Source: Gracilariopsis chorda (lineage: Eukaryota > Rhodophyta > Florideophyceae > Gracilariales > Gracilariaceae). Taken from it: DNA of 64,000 nt. The translations under genes and the position numbers were made by a program. The notes under the pieces were generated by a model. It was not told the DNA's origin. It saw only the letters and a program-made list of their open reading frames with translations, and searched no databases. Shown piece by piece: positions 20,696 to 30,420 of the stretch; positions within the stretch are counted from its first letter, which is position 1, and each line of letters begins with the position of its first letter. Location: NCBI GenBank assembly GCA_003194525.1, contig NBIV01000145.1, forward strand, positions 1 through 64,000. The letters run 5' to 3'.

Positions 20696-21859
20696 ATGGA
20701 GCACTTTACAACGTGTGAGCTCACACAAGCTGGAACATTAGCCACGCTTGAAGGCGAGTACACCACAGCCAGCATCGACAAAGTGACGCTCGTAACGCAC
20801 GACAAAAAGGCCACTCCCCATGTGAAGGGGCTTCTAACAGTGACAACGCACAGAGTGGTCTGGACCGATCCAACCCGAAGACGGGCAATAGCAGCACCAC
20901 TCACCGCACTACCATCCTCACTGCAAGTAGTGGACAAGTCCAACCCGCTTCGCGCGCGAGTGATCATCAACTTTGGCCGCGGAGTGCGCGTCAACTTCGA
21001 GTCGAGAAACGGGCCGAGGGACCGCGAACGCTTTACAGCCGCCGTGCAAGACGCGTGCGCGCGGAAGGAATGGAAGCGCATCGCGGAGCAAAAGGCGAAG
21101 GAAGCGGCGGAGAAGGAGAGAATGGGAGACTACGTGCGACGTCGGGCCGGGGCAGGCGGCGTCCAAGACCGCGTTCGAATGCAAAACATGCAACGAAGAG
21201 ACGCCATAAACAGCGGATTCGCCTCTATCGATCAGCTGCGCGGTCAGGCGGAGGATCTGGTCAAGATTGCTCGTTTATTTCGGAGCAAGACGAATTCAAG
21301 CGGGGAGGACAACGAACTACTCAACATGATGGCGGAAATGGGCATCGAATCACCCGTGACAAAGGAGGCGACAGGTGGCAATGTAGCGGTATACCGCGAG
21401 GAGTTGTCACGACAAATTTCACACTTCCTACGAAAGCGCGTGTTGACGGTGGGCGGTCTGATGACGTTGACAGATGCGTACTGCCTGACAATGCGCAATA
21501 GAGCGAGCACGGAGCTGGTGTCACCGGAGGACTTTCGGGCGGCGTGCGGCGCGTTTGGACGATTGAAGTTGGGCATCGAGGTGAGAAGACTGGAAAGTGG
21601 CGTGTTGGCTGTTTATATCGATTCGACGAAGGACCGATCTGGGGCGCAGGCGTTGTGTGACATGGCGATGGAAATGACGAGTATCACTGCTTTGGACGTG
21701 ATGCAAAAACGACACATGCCGATTCAACGCGCGTTGGCAATGCTCAGGGAGGCGGAGGCGCTCGGATATCTAGCAAGGGATGAGACGACGGATGGATTAC
21801 GTTTCTTCCCGAATGGATTCGACGCGCTGCTCAAGTCAAGCAAGGAAGGGCGGGCGTAG
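20696..21859 (+). CDS. VPS36: ESCRT-II subunit VPS36
   Basis: Protein of 387 residues, single exon, ATG start. VPS36 joins VPS22 and VPS25 in ESCRT-II, which sorts ubiquitinated membrane proteins into multivesicular endosomes. Residues about 1-125 are a GLUE (PH-like) domain: GEYTTASIDKVTLVTHDKKATPHVKGLLTVTTHRVVW followed by basic strands and RERFTAAVQDA. After a charged linker, residues about 175-385 are the EAP30/SNF8-like winged-helix region (GFASIDQLRGQAEDLV, then EELSRQISHFLRKRVLTVGGLMTLTDAYCLTMR, and GFDALL near the end). Length and domain order match the family. No NZF insert is seen in the GLUE domain, as in plants and animals. Confidence 0.93.
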   Translation: MEHFTTCELTQAGTLATLEGEYTTASIDKVTLVTHDKKATPHVKGLLTVTTHRVVWTDPTRRRAIAAPLTALPSSLQVVDKSNPLRARVIINFGRGVRVNFESRNGPRDRERFTAAVQDACARKEWKRIAEQKAKEAAEKERMGDYVRRRAGAGGVQDRVRMQNMQRRDAINSGFASIDQLRGQAEDLVKIARLFRSKTNSSGEDNELLNMMAEMGIESPVTKEATGGNVAVYREELSRQISHFLRKRVLTVGGLMTLTDAYCLTMRNRASTELVSPEDFRAACGAFGRLKLGIEVRRLESGVLAVYIDSTKDRSGAQALCDMAMEMTSITALDVMQKRHMPIQRALAMLREAEALGYLARDETTDGLRFFPNGFDALLKSSKEGRA

Positions 21860-21990
21860 GGTTGCGCGTGTGTTTGTTGTAGCGTTTCAGGAGGTGTGTA
21901 GCAATGTACATGTATGTTTTCGAATAGGAGTAGCAGTAAAAAGTATGTGGGCCGCACAAGAACGGGGGTGAAGCACTTTACGTTTGAAAA

Positions 21991-22188
21991 TCACGACGAA
22001 GCGGAGTGCTTAAAGTTGGGCTCGATCATCCAGTACACGACGAGTCCGAGGGCGATGCCCCATCGACCGGCGGCGGCGATTTCAGGGGCGCCGACGGTGC
22101 GCGCGGCGTCCTGGCCGATGCGCAGGATGGCGGGGGTGTTCATCTGGGTGAAGTTGAATTGGCGAACGAACTTGGAGAGCGCTGACAT
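21991..22188 (-). CDS. Small mitochondrial protein, QCR10-like
   Basis: A 65-residue protein from the ATG at 22188; the open frame upstream (to 22353) is low-complexity leader. The C-terminal half has one membrane segment in the context EIAAAGRWGIALGLVVYWMIEP. This resembles the AAxWGxAxxxxxxWxxxPF pattern of plant cytochrome bc1 complex subunit 10 (QCR10/UQCR11 group). The N-terminus is weakly amphipathic. Size fits this class of small inner-membrane subunits. Assignment is by pattern only, and other small respiratory-chain or import subunits are possible. It lies tail to tail with VPS36, 131 bp apart. Confidence 0.5.
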   Translation of the reverse strand: MSALSKFVRQFNFTQMNTPAILRIGQDAARTVGAPEIAAAGRWGIALGLVVYWMIEPNFKHSASS

Positions 22189-22349
22189 GGTGACGGGGGC
22201 GGCAGGTGCGAGAGTTGCGGAGCAATGCAGTGAACGTGTGTGTGCGCGCGTTTGTGCCGCTCCCGGAGAGTGGCGGGGGCGAAAGCAAGGGGACGGACGG
22301 GGGGTGGTGAGATGAATGGCAGCAAGTTTTGGTTGTGGGTGACACTTGT

Positions 22350-22516
22350 TCAATTGTTATGCGTGTGGGGTGTGTGACGGCGCGTTGGGGTTGGGAAGGC
22401 GCGTCGTGCCATCCACTTGTACAGCACGTGGGAGAAGCGAAGTGTGCGGGAGGACTCAAAAGTGGTAAAGATGTCTCGAAGAGAAAGACGTGCGGGTTGT
22501 AAGGCGTTGTGGCTGC

Positions 22517-22561
<45 letters not shown>

Positions 22562-22941
22562 CCGGAGGGGTGGAAGCAGCAGCGTCGCGAAAATGTAAGG
22601 CGGTGGTGATGATGCGTAACAGCACATCGCGAGCGGCGTGCGACAAGACGTGCATCACGGCGTTGGAAACGTGATCATGTAAGTGGTGGTGCGAAGCATG
22701 ACGCGATAGCAGTGCGGTCAAAGCGGCGGCGTCGAACAAAAGCTGGTGGTCATGGTGAGGTTCGGCAAAGCTGACGGGCGCGCGCGGCGAACAAAGCTGG
22801 TGCGCCTGGTGCGCTACGTTGAGGTGGGGGGGGAGCAGGGGCAGCACGCCGTCGCGGAGAGGCGGCTGATGCGTTGGGCGTGACGAGGGCGCGAGGCGTT
22901 GCGCGGCGGCGGGCGGTGGGGGGACGACATGGCGGCGACAT
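22350..22941 (-). CDS. TAF4-like TFIID subunit, apparent frameshift at a C run
   Basis: The C-terminal 165 residues (22847-22350) resemble the TAF4 conserved domain. A histone-fold-like helix set (HVSNAVMHVLSHAARDVLLRI) is followed, after a run of asparagines, by LSLRDIFTTFESSRTLRFSHVLYKW. This matches the LRDL...E....HS.LLYK ending of TAF4 in TFIID. That frame has no ATG (only GTG at 22847). An ATG at 22941 opens another frame that would join it if the run of eight C (minus strand, about 22825-22832) had seven. The protein would then be about 195 residues, much shorter than animal TAF4 and essentially only the histone-fold module. A 5' exon elsewhere is the alternative explanation. Confidence 0.55.
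22517..22560. repeat. TTG microsatellite (Asn-coding on the minus strand)
   Basis: About 14 TTG repeats. Read on the minus strand as AAC/CAA/ACA, the coding frame of the TAF4-like gene gives a polyasparagine linker between the histone-fold and C-terminal motifs. Confidence 0.9.
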
Positions 22942-23150
22942 GGCGACTGCAGCGCGGCGCGGCGGGAGGCGACAGCGGGCGGGCGTAATTTATAGCGTGT
23001 AGCGGAGGGGGATGCCGTTGCGGTTTGCGGGCGGTGCGGTTACGGCGAAGGCGCGAACGGGAAGAGGGGGGGGACGACGTGGCGACAGGGTGCGGTGATT
23101 AAGTAACACGCGAAACAGCCGACGGAGCAGACGTGCCGAGCGTGGCAAAT

Positions 23151-23223
23151 GCCGTTGTGGCCAAGCGGTTAAGGCGTTGGTCTTGTAAACCAAAGATCAC
23201 GAGTTCGAACCTCGTCAGCGGCT
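23151..23223 (+). tRNA. trnT-UGU: tRNA-Thr (UGU)
   Basis: The full cloverleaf can be folded by eye. The acceptor stem GCCGTTG pairs with CAGCGGC (one G-T pair). The D-arm contains GGCCAAGCGGTTAAGGC. The anticodon stem TTGGT/ACCAA carries the loop CTTGTAA, anticodon TGT at 23184-23186. The T-arm is ACGAG-TTCGAAC-CTCGT. The A and B boxes are intact, there is no intron, and the discriminator is T. Confidence 0.97.
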
Positions 23224-23250
23224 GTGGACCAATCGCTCCAAGCTTTACTG

Positions 23251-23269
23251 TTTTTGGTTTTTTGGTTTT
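23251..23269 (+). terminator. RNA polymerase III terminator of the tRNA
   Basis: T5 at 23251-23255 and T6 shortly after, about 28 bp downstream of the tRNA, the usual Pol III stop signal. Confidence 0.75.
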
Positions 23270-23345
23270 GCTGAGTTGCAAACCGCTAGATTATTGTTTT
23301 CTTATTGCGTTCAGGGGGGGGGGGGGGTGTTGAGTTGAGTTCTCA

Positions 23346-24080
23346 TTAGCGCAAGTTATGTACGGCCTTCTGGTGCTGTTTCATGTTGTACCTCTCGCGA
23401 AAGCGCGCGCCGCAGAAGCATTCGCAAGGCTTCTCCTTCCGATGCACCGACGTGACGTGCTTATCGGCGTGCGCCTTCTGCTTGAACGTCTTGTCACAGC
23501 CCGGCTCAGAGCAGGCAAACGGCCGTCGATCGCGGTGTACCATCTCCACGTGCCGCTGTAGCCCGTCATGGAACGAGAACGCCGACTGGCACTCTGTGCA
23601 CTTAAACGGACGCGCCTTCTCGTGCAGCGCGCGGATGTGCTTGTTTCTGAGCGCACGGTAGGGGGGTGGTGGACATAGAGACTCACGCCGTCAGATTTTC
23701 AGCTCTGCAGCCTGGGGGGGGGGTGTGCCGTGGCGCGAAACGTACAGGTTGCCCTTCTCGCCAAACGTCTGCGCGCAGTAGCTACAGCTGAACGGGCGCT
23801 GGCGGAGGTGCACGGTGCGGATGTGCTTGGCGCGGTCGGAGCGCTGCGTGAAGGCGAATCCGCACGTGTCGCACGCGAAGGGGCGCTTGGTGGGCGCGGA
23901 CGACGACGCGGACGACGCAGACGACGACGCGGACGACGCGGACGACGAGGAGGCGTGCGTGGCGGCGCAATGTTCCACATCGCCCGCCTTGCCGCCGTTG
24001 AGCAGGAAGTCGATGCGCAGCTTGGAGGAGACGCCGTTGCGACTGGCCGCAGCGTCCGCGCTGCGCTTGTGCTCATTCAT
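23346..24080 (-). CDS. Five-finger C2H2 zinc-finger protein, one intron
   Basis: Exons 24080-23746 and 23646-23346 give 211 residues. The intron (23647-23745, 99 bp) starts GTACGT and ends CTCAG. Splicing restores finger 2 exactly as CX2CX12HX4H (CSYCAQTFGEKGNLNKHIRALH), which is strong evidence for it. Five consecutive fingers follow a Ser/Ala-rich N-terminal third; fingers 1-3 and 5 are of the plain C2H2 kind and finger 4 has CX4C spacing (CSEPGC). Linkers such as RQRPFSC, KARPFKC and DRRPFAC are of the TGEKP-like class, so sequence-specific DNA binding is likely. TFIIIA-like architecture is possible but five fingers are too few. Starts at the first ATG. Confidence 0.92.
23647..23745 (-). 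other. Spliceosomal intron of the C2H2 gene (99 bp)
   Basis: GTACGT...CTCAG with a CTGAC branch-point-like motif at 23690-23694, about 45 nt before the 3' splice site. Removal repairs a zinc finger. Confidence 0.92.
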
Positions 24081-24600
24081 TCTGCGGGCGCGTCAAGGAG
24101 GCGGGGGGGGGGGAAGGCGGGGCGGCGTGCGCGGCGCGCGCGGCGTTTTATACGCGCGAGGTGCGCGCGAGGTGCGCGCGTGGGGGCGGGCGTTGTCATG
24201 CGCAGATGGCATGATGCGCGCCGACGGCGCAAGTGTCGCGAGCGACGGGGGGGCGCGCTTCCTCAATCCGCGCCACACCCCTTCACGGCGTCGTGTGCGC
24301 GCGGCCAACTCGCGACAGGGCGCAGCTTTCCAACCGCAGCGCGGCGGCGGTGGCGGCGGCTCGGAAGCAAAACGAGAAACGAGCTAATTTTTGCGCGGAT
24401 TGAGCAAAGGCGCAGCGCCTGCGCGCCGCGCCGCAGCACTCGCCGTGCGCCAAGTCTTCTGCGCGCGCAGCGCGCATCTGCGCACAACTTCCAATAAAAG
24501 CAGCTCTGTGGACTTGCGCTCACTCGCGCCGGCAGTCGCTGTACGCAAGCCAACATGTAGCCGCTCCCTACTTCTTCTCTGCTCAAACATTAAACGGCGC
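24081..24600. other. GC-rich upstream region of the zinc-finger gene
   Basis: Very GC-rich, with GCGCGC runs (24120-24180) and G runs. It should hold the promoter of the minus-strand zinc-finger gene. No other gene recognised. Confidence 0.5.
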
Positions 24601-26100
24601 AAAACGTACAGTACCTGTACCGTTGGCGCACTACCAGCACCACCTGTGCTCGTTGCACACTTCAGCCCACACTTCTCAGCCGCACGCCCCACACCCCCTC
24701 CCCCGCCTTTACCACGCTGCGCCCCCTCACACTTATCGCTTGCTTACACCTCGTTGCGCGCGCCACTGCTAACCCTCATCCACAAACCGCTCCATTCCTC
24801 TTACTATTCGTCTCTCGCCTCTATTTTGACACCCCTAATTGCCCATCCACGCACCAATCACATCTCATCCCTCGCACGTCACCCTTCCCCGCCCTGATCA
24901 CTTATCCGCCCGCACCGTGCTCTCCTTTAACCGCCGTCGTGTCTTTTCCCCTCGTGAGCTGCAGTGATCATGCCCACTTCTCATCCACCCAAATCCACCT
25001 TCACCCTCTCTGTATCCCCCGTAACGCACGCATGCGTGCATCCCTGTACAGTAACATGTCATCGCACGCTTTGCCACACAGCCCATCCGTTGCTACGCTA
25101 TATTCCACTTTCCACAGCTTCCATCTCCCACATACACTGTCGCTGCCCTCAACTCGCCGCCCCAAATCCTCCTCACCTATCATCTCGTCTCCACACTTCG
25201 CGTGCCTCAAGCTCTACCTTGCACCCCACACTCGCCCAAACGCTGCCCATCAATCCTCCTTTTTTTCGAGTCTGCCCAAACAGCTCATTAAACAAAATTG
25301 TTACAGACACACTTTCGTGTAGTGCTCACAACTTGTGCTCAACGCCGCTCTGCACCATTCATTATTGTCTCCATGCGCTCCAGCCCTATATCCTTCTGCA
25401 TACATCAGCACGTGCCAGTGTTACAGCACGTATCACCCCCACTTCGTCATTAGACTACCTCCCTCCGTACGTGTAAACAGTTTAACCCGTTTCAAGCGCA
25501 CCTCCTCTCGTATGGCCCTACTGCTGTTGTTGCCCATTTGCATGCTTCCGTGTTTACAAAAAGCCCCGAGGGGTAATGTCCTCGTACCATTACGGAATAG
25601 TTTCTATCAATGCACTTCAAATGCACCCCAGAGTACCGCTGTCCGTCTCATCGCTGGCGCGTTTTTTATATGCAAATCCAAAAACTATGTTTTGCTCGTA
25701 AAAGCTTAACCTATATACCATGCTTACTTCCCTACTCCGTAAACCGATATCTACATAATACCCAACCGTATCTATCTTACTCTGCGTTAACTCCTTTCAC
25801 CGTGCATTTCTTCCCGCCAGTTCTCGCGTGCTCTGCTCCTTTCAAAACGGATGGATGCAAAACTGTTGCTTGCTGTCTGGCCACTGTCGCTGCTGTGAGA
25901 GCACGCAATCATACCCTTGCCGTTTTCGCGTGCCGTGCCCATCCATCATGTGTGACCTTGCACGCTCCGTAAAAAAAAACCGTCCACACCAATCACTTTC
26001 TTGTGTACATGACCTCCACGTTCGCGTGTTTTATCCTTTGGCTACCAACGGTACCCGGCTCTCTCCCTCCAGCACTTCCCATCTTCCAACAAATGTGTAA
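24600..26100. other. G-poor, pyrimidine-rich block without a gene
   Basis: The plus strand is strikingly poor in G and rich in C and T over about 1.5 kb, giving long but unlikely Ser/His/Pro-rich open frames. No domain is recognised. It may be a transcribed non-coding region or simply biased intergenic DNA. Confidence 0.55.
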
Positions 26101-28658
26101 CATCGAGCCGCAATCGTGCCACCAACTCGTGTGCTGCAAACTGTAATCAACGTATCAAAGGTATCTGTCCGTCTGTCGGGCATCCGACATCCTGCCAGCT
26201 CGAGAATGCACATGGCTTGGGCACTGAATGTACGTACGAACAATTGTCACGATACTGTTTCTTACACAACTCCATTTCAAATCTTTGAACCGCCGCTTCA
26301 TCACACCTTTGCTCCAGCGCATGCGCACCACTCTGTTCGTCGATATCATATGTAAGGAAAGAGTATTGTCATGCCTTGCAAGCTGCGCGCTTTGACTTTG
26401 GGTCGTTTTCGTGCCGTGGCAACTCCTCCACGTGCGTTCCTATCCCACTCCCACGCCATGAACAGAGACAACTCCTCAGCCAGCCAGCTCGTCGTCACTT
26501 CAGCGGTGACATCAAATCGACAATTCACTACACCACCGTTTCTGACAGAAGTGCGTCATGCACATCATTCGTTTGTGTACGACTAATCACATAGCTTCAT
26601 TCGCCTTCCTGGCACCAACTCGAGCAACTTAAATAGACGTAGGTCGAATCGCTGATCCGTTTGGCTTTCATCAGACGCACATGCAGCACTCTCGAAGTCC
26701 GCACAACACCATGCACCAATAATGTGTTATGTCGAAGGTCCGACAGCAGCAATCGCTTGCGGGCCCCTTGATCACAGCATCATACGTACTCCAAGGCGCA
26801 CCTTTCCAAGTTGAACTTGCTTATTCCAAGGGGTAAACGCAAAGGCACTGAAATGCCCAATTCCGACACCTGCTTGCTCTTCGAAGGCTTTCCTCGATTC
26901 CGCGAAGAATAAGTTCCCAAAGCAGCATATCTGCCATTGACACCACGACACGGGTAACGCATGTTCCTTTATTCCTTAGTGGCGGTTTGTGCGTTATCTC
27001 TCATTGCAGCGCAATCTAAGTGCAGGGCTCGCTACCACTTCACGCCTCATCACGCTCAGTCAAATCTTGATTTTGACACCACCTCTAATATTAACGCAGC
27101 CTCTCATTTCCTCTGAACACTGCTCGTCTCATCCATTCGCACAGCTCGCATGCATCGTTTGTTCTCGGACACAGGGAAAACATCCGAAAAATGAGGAAAT
27201 CAAACACGATCGCTCGAGCCCTGTACAAGCAGCGATAGTGTAACCTTCTGATTTTTTTTATCTTACACCCGGTTTACACCAGCTGGAACGCTACCGTTGC
27301 ACACCAGAAGCCAACAGGTGGAATCAATGACTCTCGTTTGAACTCTGAAACAGAAAAGTCAACGCCGATAAGATCGCTAGCAGGCTGCTAGTGGCAGCGC
27401 ACTATGCAGTTCTCGTTCCTGGAATATAATGACATTTGCAATCTGCGTTGCTCATCGAAAGTACAATGTGCCACATCGTATACGTCTGACGCAAAAACCC
27501 AGCCAAGCTGAAGATCTTTGCGCTTTCTTTCTGCTCCAAGGCTCTCTTGTCCGTGGTAGGTAATGTCGATCTGCATTTTAATGGACACTTAAAAACTTTG
27601 GTGGGGTACACGTGTTGGTATTCTAAAAGTTTTGGAAAAGAGGTTTTTGGAATACCAACACGTGTATCCAACTCCACAAGTACAGCTTTATGGAATTCCG
27701 TTCCGCGTTCTCTCGTTTACGCTTTCACTTTGCTTCCGCTTGGCGAAGAATGTCCAGCCTGTCGCGATGGTGAGGATTTCTTCGAAGATGAGCAGTCACC
27801 GCGCACTGGGAATTGGGGCCTTGATTACACGCATACGCTCCCAGTGGCACACGAAGGTGGCTTCAACTACACTCGTACAGAGAAAAATGGGCATAAACGG
27901 CGCACCATTTTCCTTTTCTTGAGAATCTGAGGTCTCTGTCATGCCTGTTTTCACTTGTTTGGACAAAGATACACCCCTTCAGCAGGGACGAATATTAGTG
28001 GCACAAGAACAGAGGACGCGTTGTCATCAGGAACAAAAGAGATTTTACGATTTTAAACGTGTGTCAGCGCAACTCGTGGTACTAGTTAGTTCATCTTCAT
28101 ATCGAAACATCTTGAAGGACAAATAAAGAAACATCGAGGGTTGAAAGCGAGAGTTTCTCACTCTTTCAGGTCGAACATCGTCTATTTTCAACTCCCAAAA
28201 CGACGCATGGCACCAAAGGAACGGCTTGTGTTGTGGTGTTGTGTGGCGGCACGAGGAGAGAGTATTCGGCTCTAATTGTTGACATCAAAAGAACTTGCGA
28301 GTTTGATCTTAGAGAACATACTGGCCATCTCCGCAGGGACATAAACTTCTGAGAATAATACGGCTGAAACCAACCATCGCAACGTTCGATCCAACACGAG
28401 CACGAAGTTCTTCAGACGTCCCAGGGGCAAGCTTTGTTTGCTTCGCTGTCCATGCCATGCTTTAGTGGTATAATTGGAAAGCTGATGTCAGTCGGGGCCT
28501 CTGAGAAAATATTCGTTGCTAGAGGGTAAGTATCGGCTCCGCTTCTTCTCTGCCGAAGATCTGCTTATCAAATCGTGGTGGTTACCAACATAATTCAGAT
28601 CTAATTTGTCAGGCAAAAATACCGTTTCTCTTCGAACATGGACCCATTGCCTCACTTA
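26101..28658. other. Intergenic, one hairpin, no gene recognised
   Basis: No convincing coding region. The frame 27547-27930 crosses the hairpin at 27604-27669 and has no recognisable domain. Confidence 0.5.
27604..27669. repeat. 20-bp inverted repeat with 26-nt loop
   Basis: 27604-27623 pairs with 27650-27669, including 17 consecutive Watson-Crick pairs (core TACACGTGTTGGTATTC) and one G-T pair outside it. Confidence 0.9.
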
Positions 28659-29468
28659 TCAAAGGTTCGCGCCATATTCGCTCGTTCTATCGATCAGACC
28701 ATGCTCCTCAGGATTAACTGGATTCAAATCATCTTCCTGTTTTGGAAGTGCAGTTGGCTGAGGAAAAAGAGGCTCCTCTTCAGGGCTCAAGTCGTACCCA
28801 CACTCACTTGTAAGAAGCAGCGGTTGTCCTTCTTCATGGAGAGATCCAAACGGATTCAGGAAACCATCACCCCACCAGTTCACATCCACAGCAGAACTAT
28901 CTACTTGTCCAAAAGTGGGGATTGTATTCGTTGAATATGCAAGTGGGTCAGACTGAACGCCATCGATCTCAACCCATGGCAGTGCTATGTTTGGGCCAGC
29001 AGGTTGTTGATGCGCTGCTAAGCACTCAGGACCAATTTGAAAACCAGGAGGAAGAACTATATCGTTTGGGGACGTTCTTGGCTCGGTCTCTCGTGTATCG
29101 CTATACTCAAGCTGATAGTTCAATGTTAACGGAGTGGGAGTTTGGTCCAAGAAGGTCTGACCCGATGTACTTGTTGTTGAGGCTGAAACAGCGGTAGTCA
29201 ACGCACTTTGGTGTGTCCTTGCAATGCTTGTGGTAGCTTCGGCAGCTTGTCTTAAGAGCTCTGATCTGCGTCTAGCGCGCTTACTGCGGTTAATACTTCT
29301 TGAGTTAATATTCTTATGGGCTTTGAGGTGATTGGTTAAAGAAGTCTTCCGGCGGAATATGCGCATACAGTCTTCATAATGGCACTGAAATGTGGGACCG
29401 CCTGTATGAGCTTCAGTTGCAGTTGTCGAAGGGGTAGAGAAACCACCAACGTGAGCGTTAGGGTGCAT
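28659..29468 (-). CDS. C2H2 zinc-finger protein with acidic tail
   Basis: Protein of 269 residues, single exon, ATG start. One C2H2 finger lies at about residues 27-52 (FQCHYEDCMRIFRRKTSL, then TNHLKAH), of CX4CX12HX3H spacing. It is followed directly by a basic patch (SRSINRSKRARRRSELLRQ) that could be a nuclear signal or DNA contact. The remainder is Ser/Thr/Pro-rich and increasingly acidic, with WW and GYDLSPEEEPLF segments resembling activation regions. This looks like a small transcription factor. Its target and relatives are unknown to me. It stands isolated between two long non-coding stretches. Confidence 0.75.
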   Translation of the reverse strand: MHPNAHVGGFSTPSTTATEAHTGGPTFQCHYEDCMRIFRRKTSLTNHLKAHKNINSRSINRSKRARRRSELLRQAAEATTSIARTHQSALTTAVSASTTSTSGQTFLDQTPTPLTLNYQLEYSDTRETEPRTSPNDIVLPPGFQIGPECLAAHQQPAGPNIALPWVEIDGVQSDPLAYSTNTIPTFGQVDSSAVDVNWWGDGFLNPFGSLHEEGQPLLLTSECGYDLSPEEEPLFPQPTALPKQEDDLNPVNPEEHGLIDRTSEYGANL

Positions 29469-30284
29469 TGTACCACGGATAATATTTGTGAGGGCTGAAA
29501 AGATGTTAGTCTATCTGGTTGGGGGGCTTAAGTGCAGTTCGAGGGAACGTAAAGCTTCTCCTTTGAGGTGCACCTGTTTCGGTAGTCGGCGACGTCTGCA
29601 TACAAGTGCCACGTCATTATGCTCTCGGAAAACGGCGCTCCTTGCTCAGATTCTGATGTGGTCTGCGACCGAAAACGGTTGATTAACTGTGCTTGAATCA
29701 TGTCATTGCTTCTATCGAGCGTTCCAGTTAGAAGCTTTGACTTCTTTTGGCTCTAGTGGACTTAAGCTGCTCGAAATGGCACCTTTCATCTGTTCCAGCA
29801 TTCAGCCTTTGCAAACGTCGGCAATTTCATTCCCTATTTTCAGGTTCGGTTTGTTCTCGTATTTGTTCTCCTTACGAACCCGCACTGTCAGCCGGACCAG
29901 AACAGTTCACACATCTTCCACGAAGATAATATTAAACTAACGCGAAGGGTCGAATAACATTTGCCAAAAATAATGCATTCATGTTGTCCATAGCCCCTAG
30001 ACAGGTTTGAGATAATCGGTAGAAAAAAGGGTAGGTCGGTAGCTTCTTTTGCGTACTGATGAGATTTACTTCAAGGCTTCTGGGATTCAGCCTTTCACAT
30101 GGAACTTACAGAAACTATGGTTCTTTGCCGAAAGCTTATTCGAACTGCGAGTCCCGCCCCAGGAGAGGGTTACAAGCAGCAGGCTACACCCGTAATCACA
30201 TAGGCAACGTGAATGGAAAACGAACACGCAGGCAATGGAGAAGAGTCCTTGCTTCCACGAGCACTCGGTCTTGGAAACTTTGGG

Positions 30285-30420
30285 TATTGAACTCTCTTTC
30301 TCTCTCTCTTTTTATGAAAATGCGTACGTTGATTCCTCGTACGCGTGGGTTTGCTGAAGATCTAACAACCTATAATTGCTCGATACCGCAGCCCCTATTT
30401 ATTAATCAGCAACTGTACTT
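30285..30420 (+). repeat. Dispersed repeat, copy 1
   Basis: Begins with a CT microsatellite, then resembles 42205-42330 in order: TACG/ACGC elements, GGTTTGCTGAAGA, CAACAACCTA, ATACCGCAGCC. Both copies lie on the plus strand in gene-poor DNA. Family unknown. Confidence 0.6.

Noticed and set aside
24391-25709. Several 120-170 codon frames on the plus strand
   Set aside because: They are explained by the lack of G, which removes TAG and TGA stops; the translations are Ser/His/Pro-rich without any conserved pattern.
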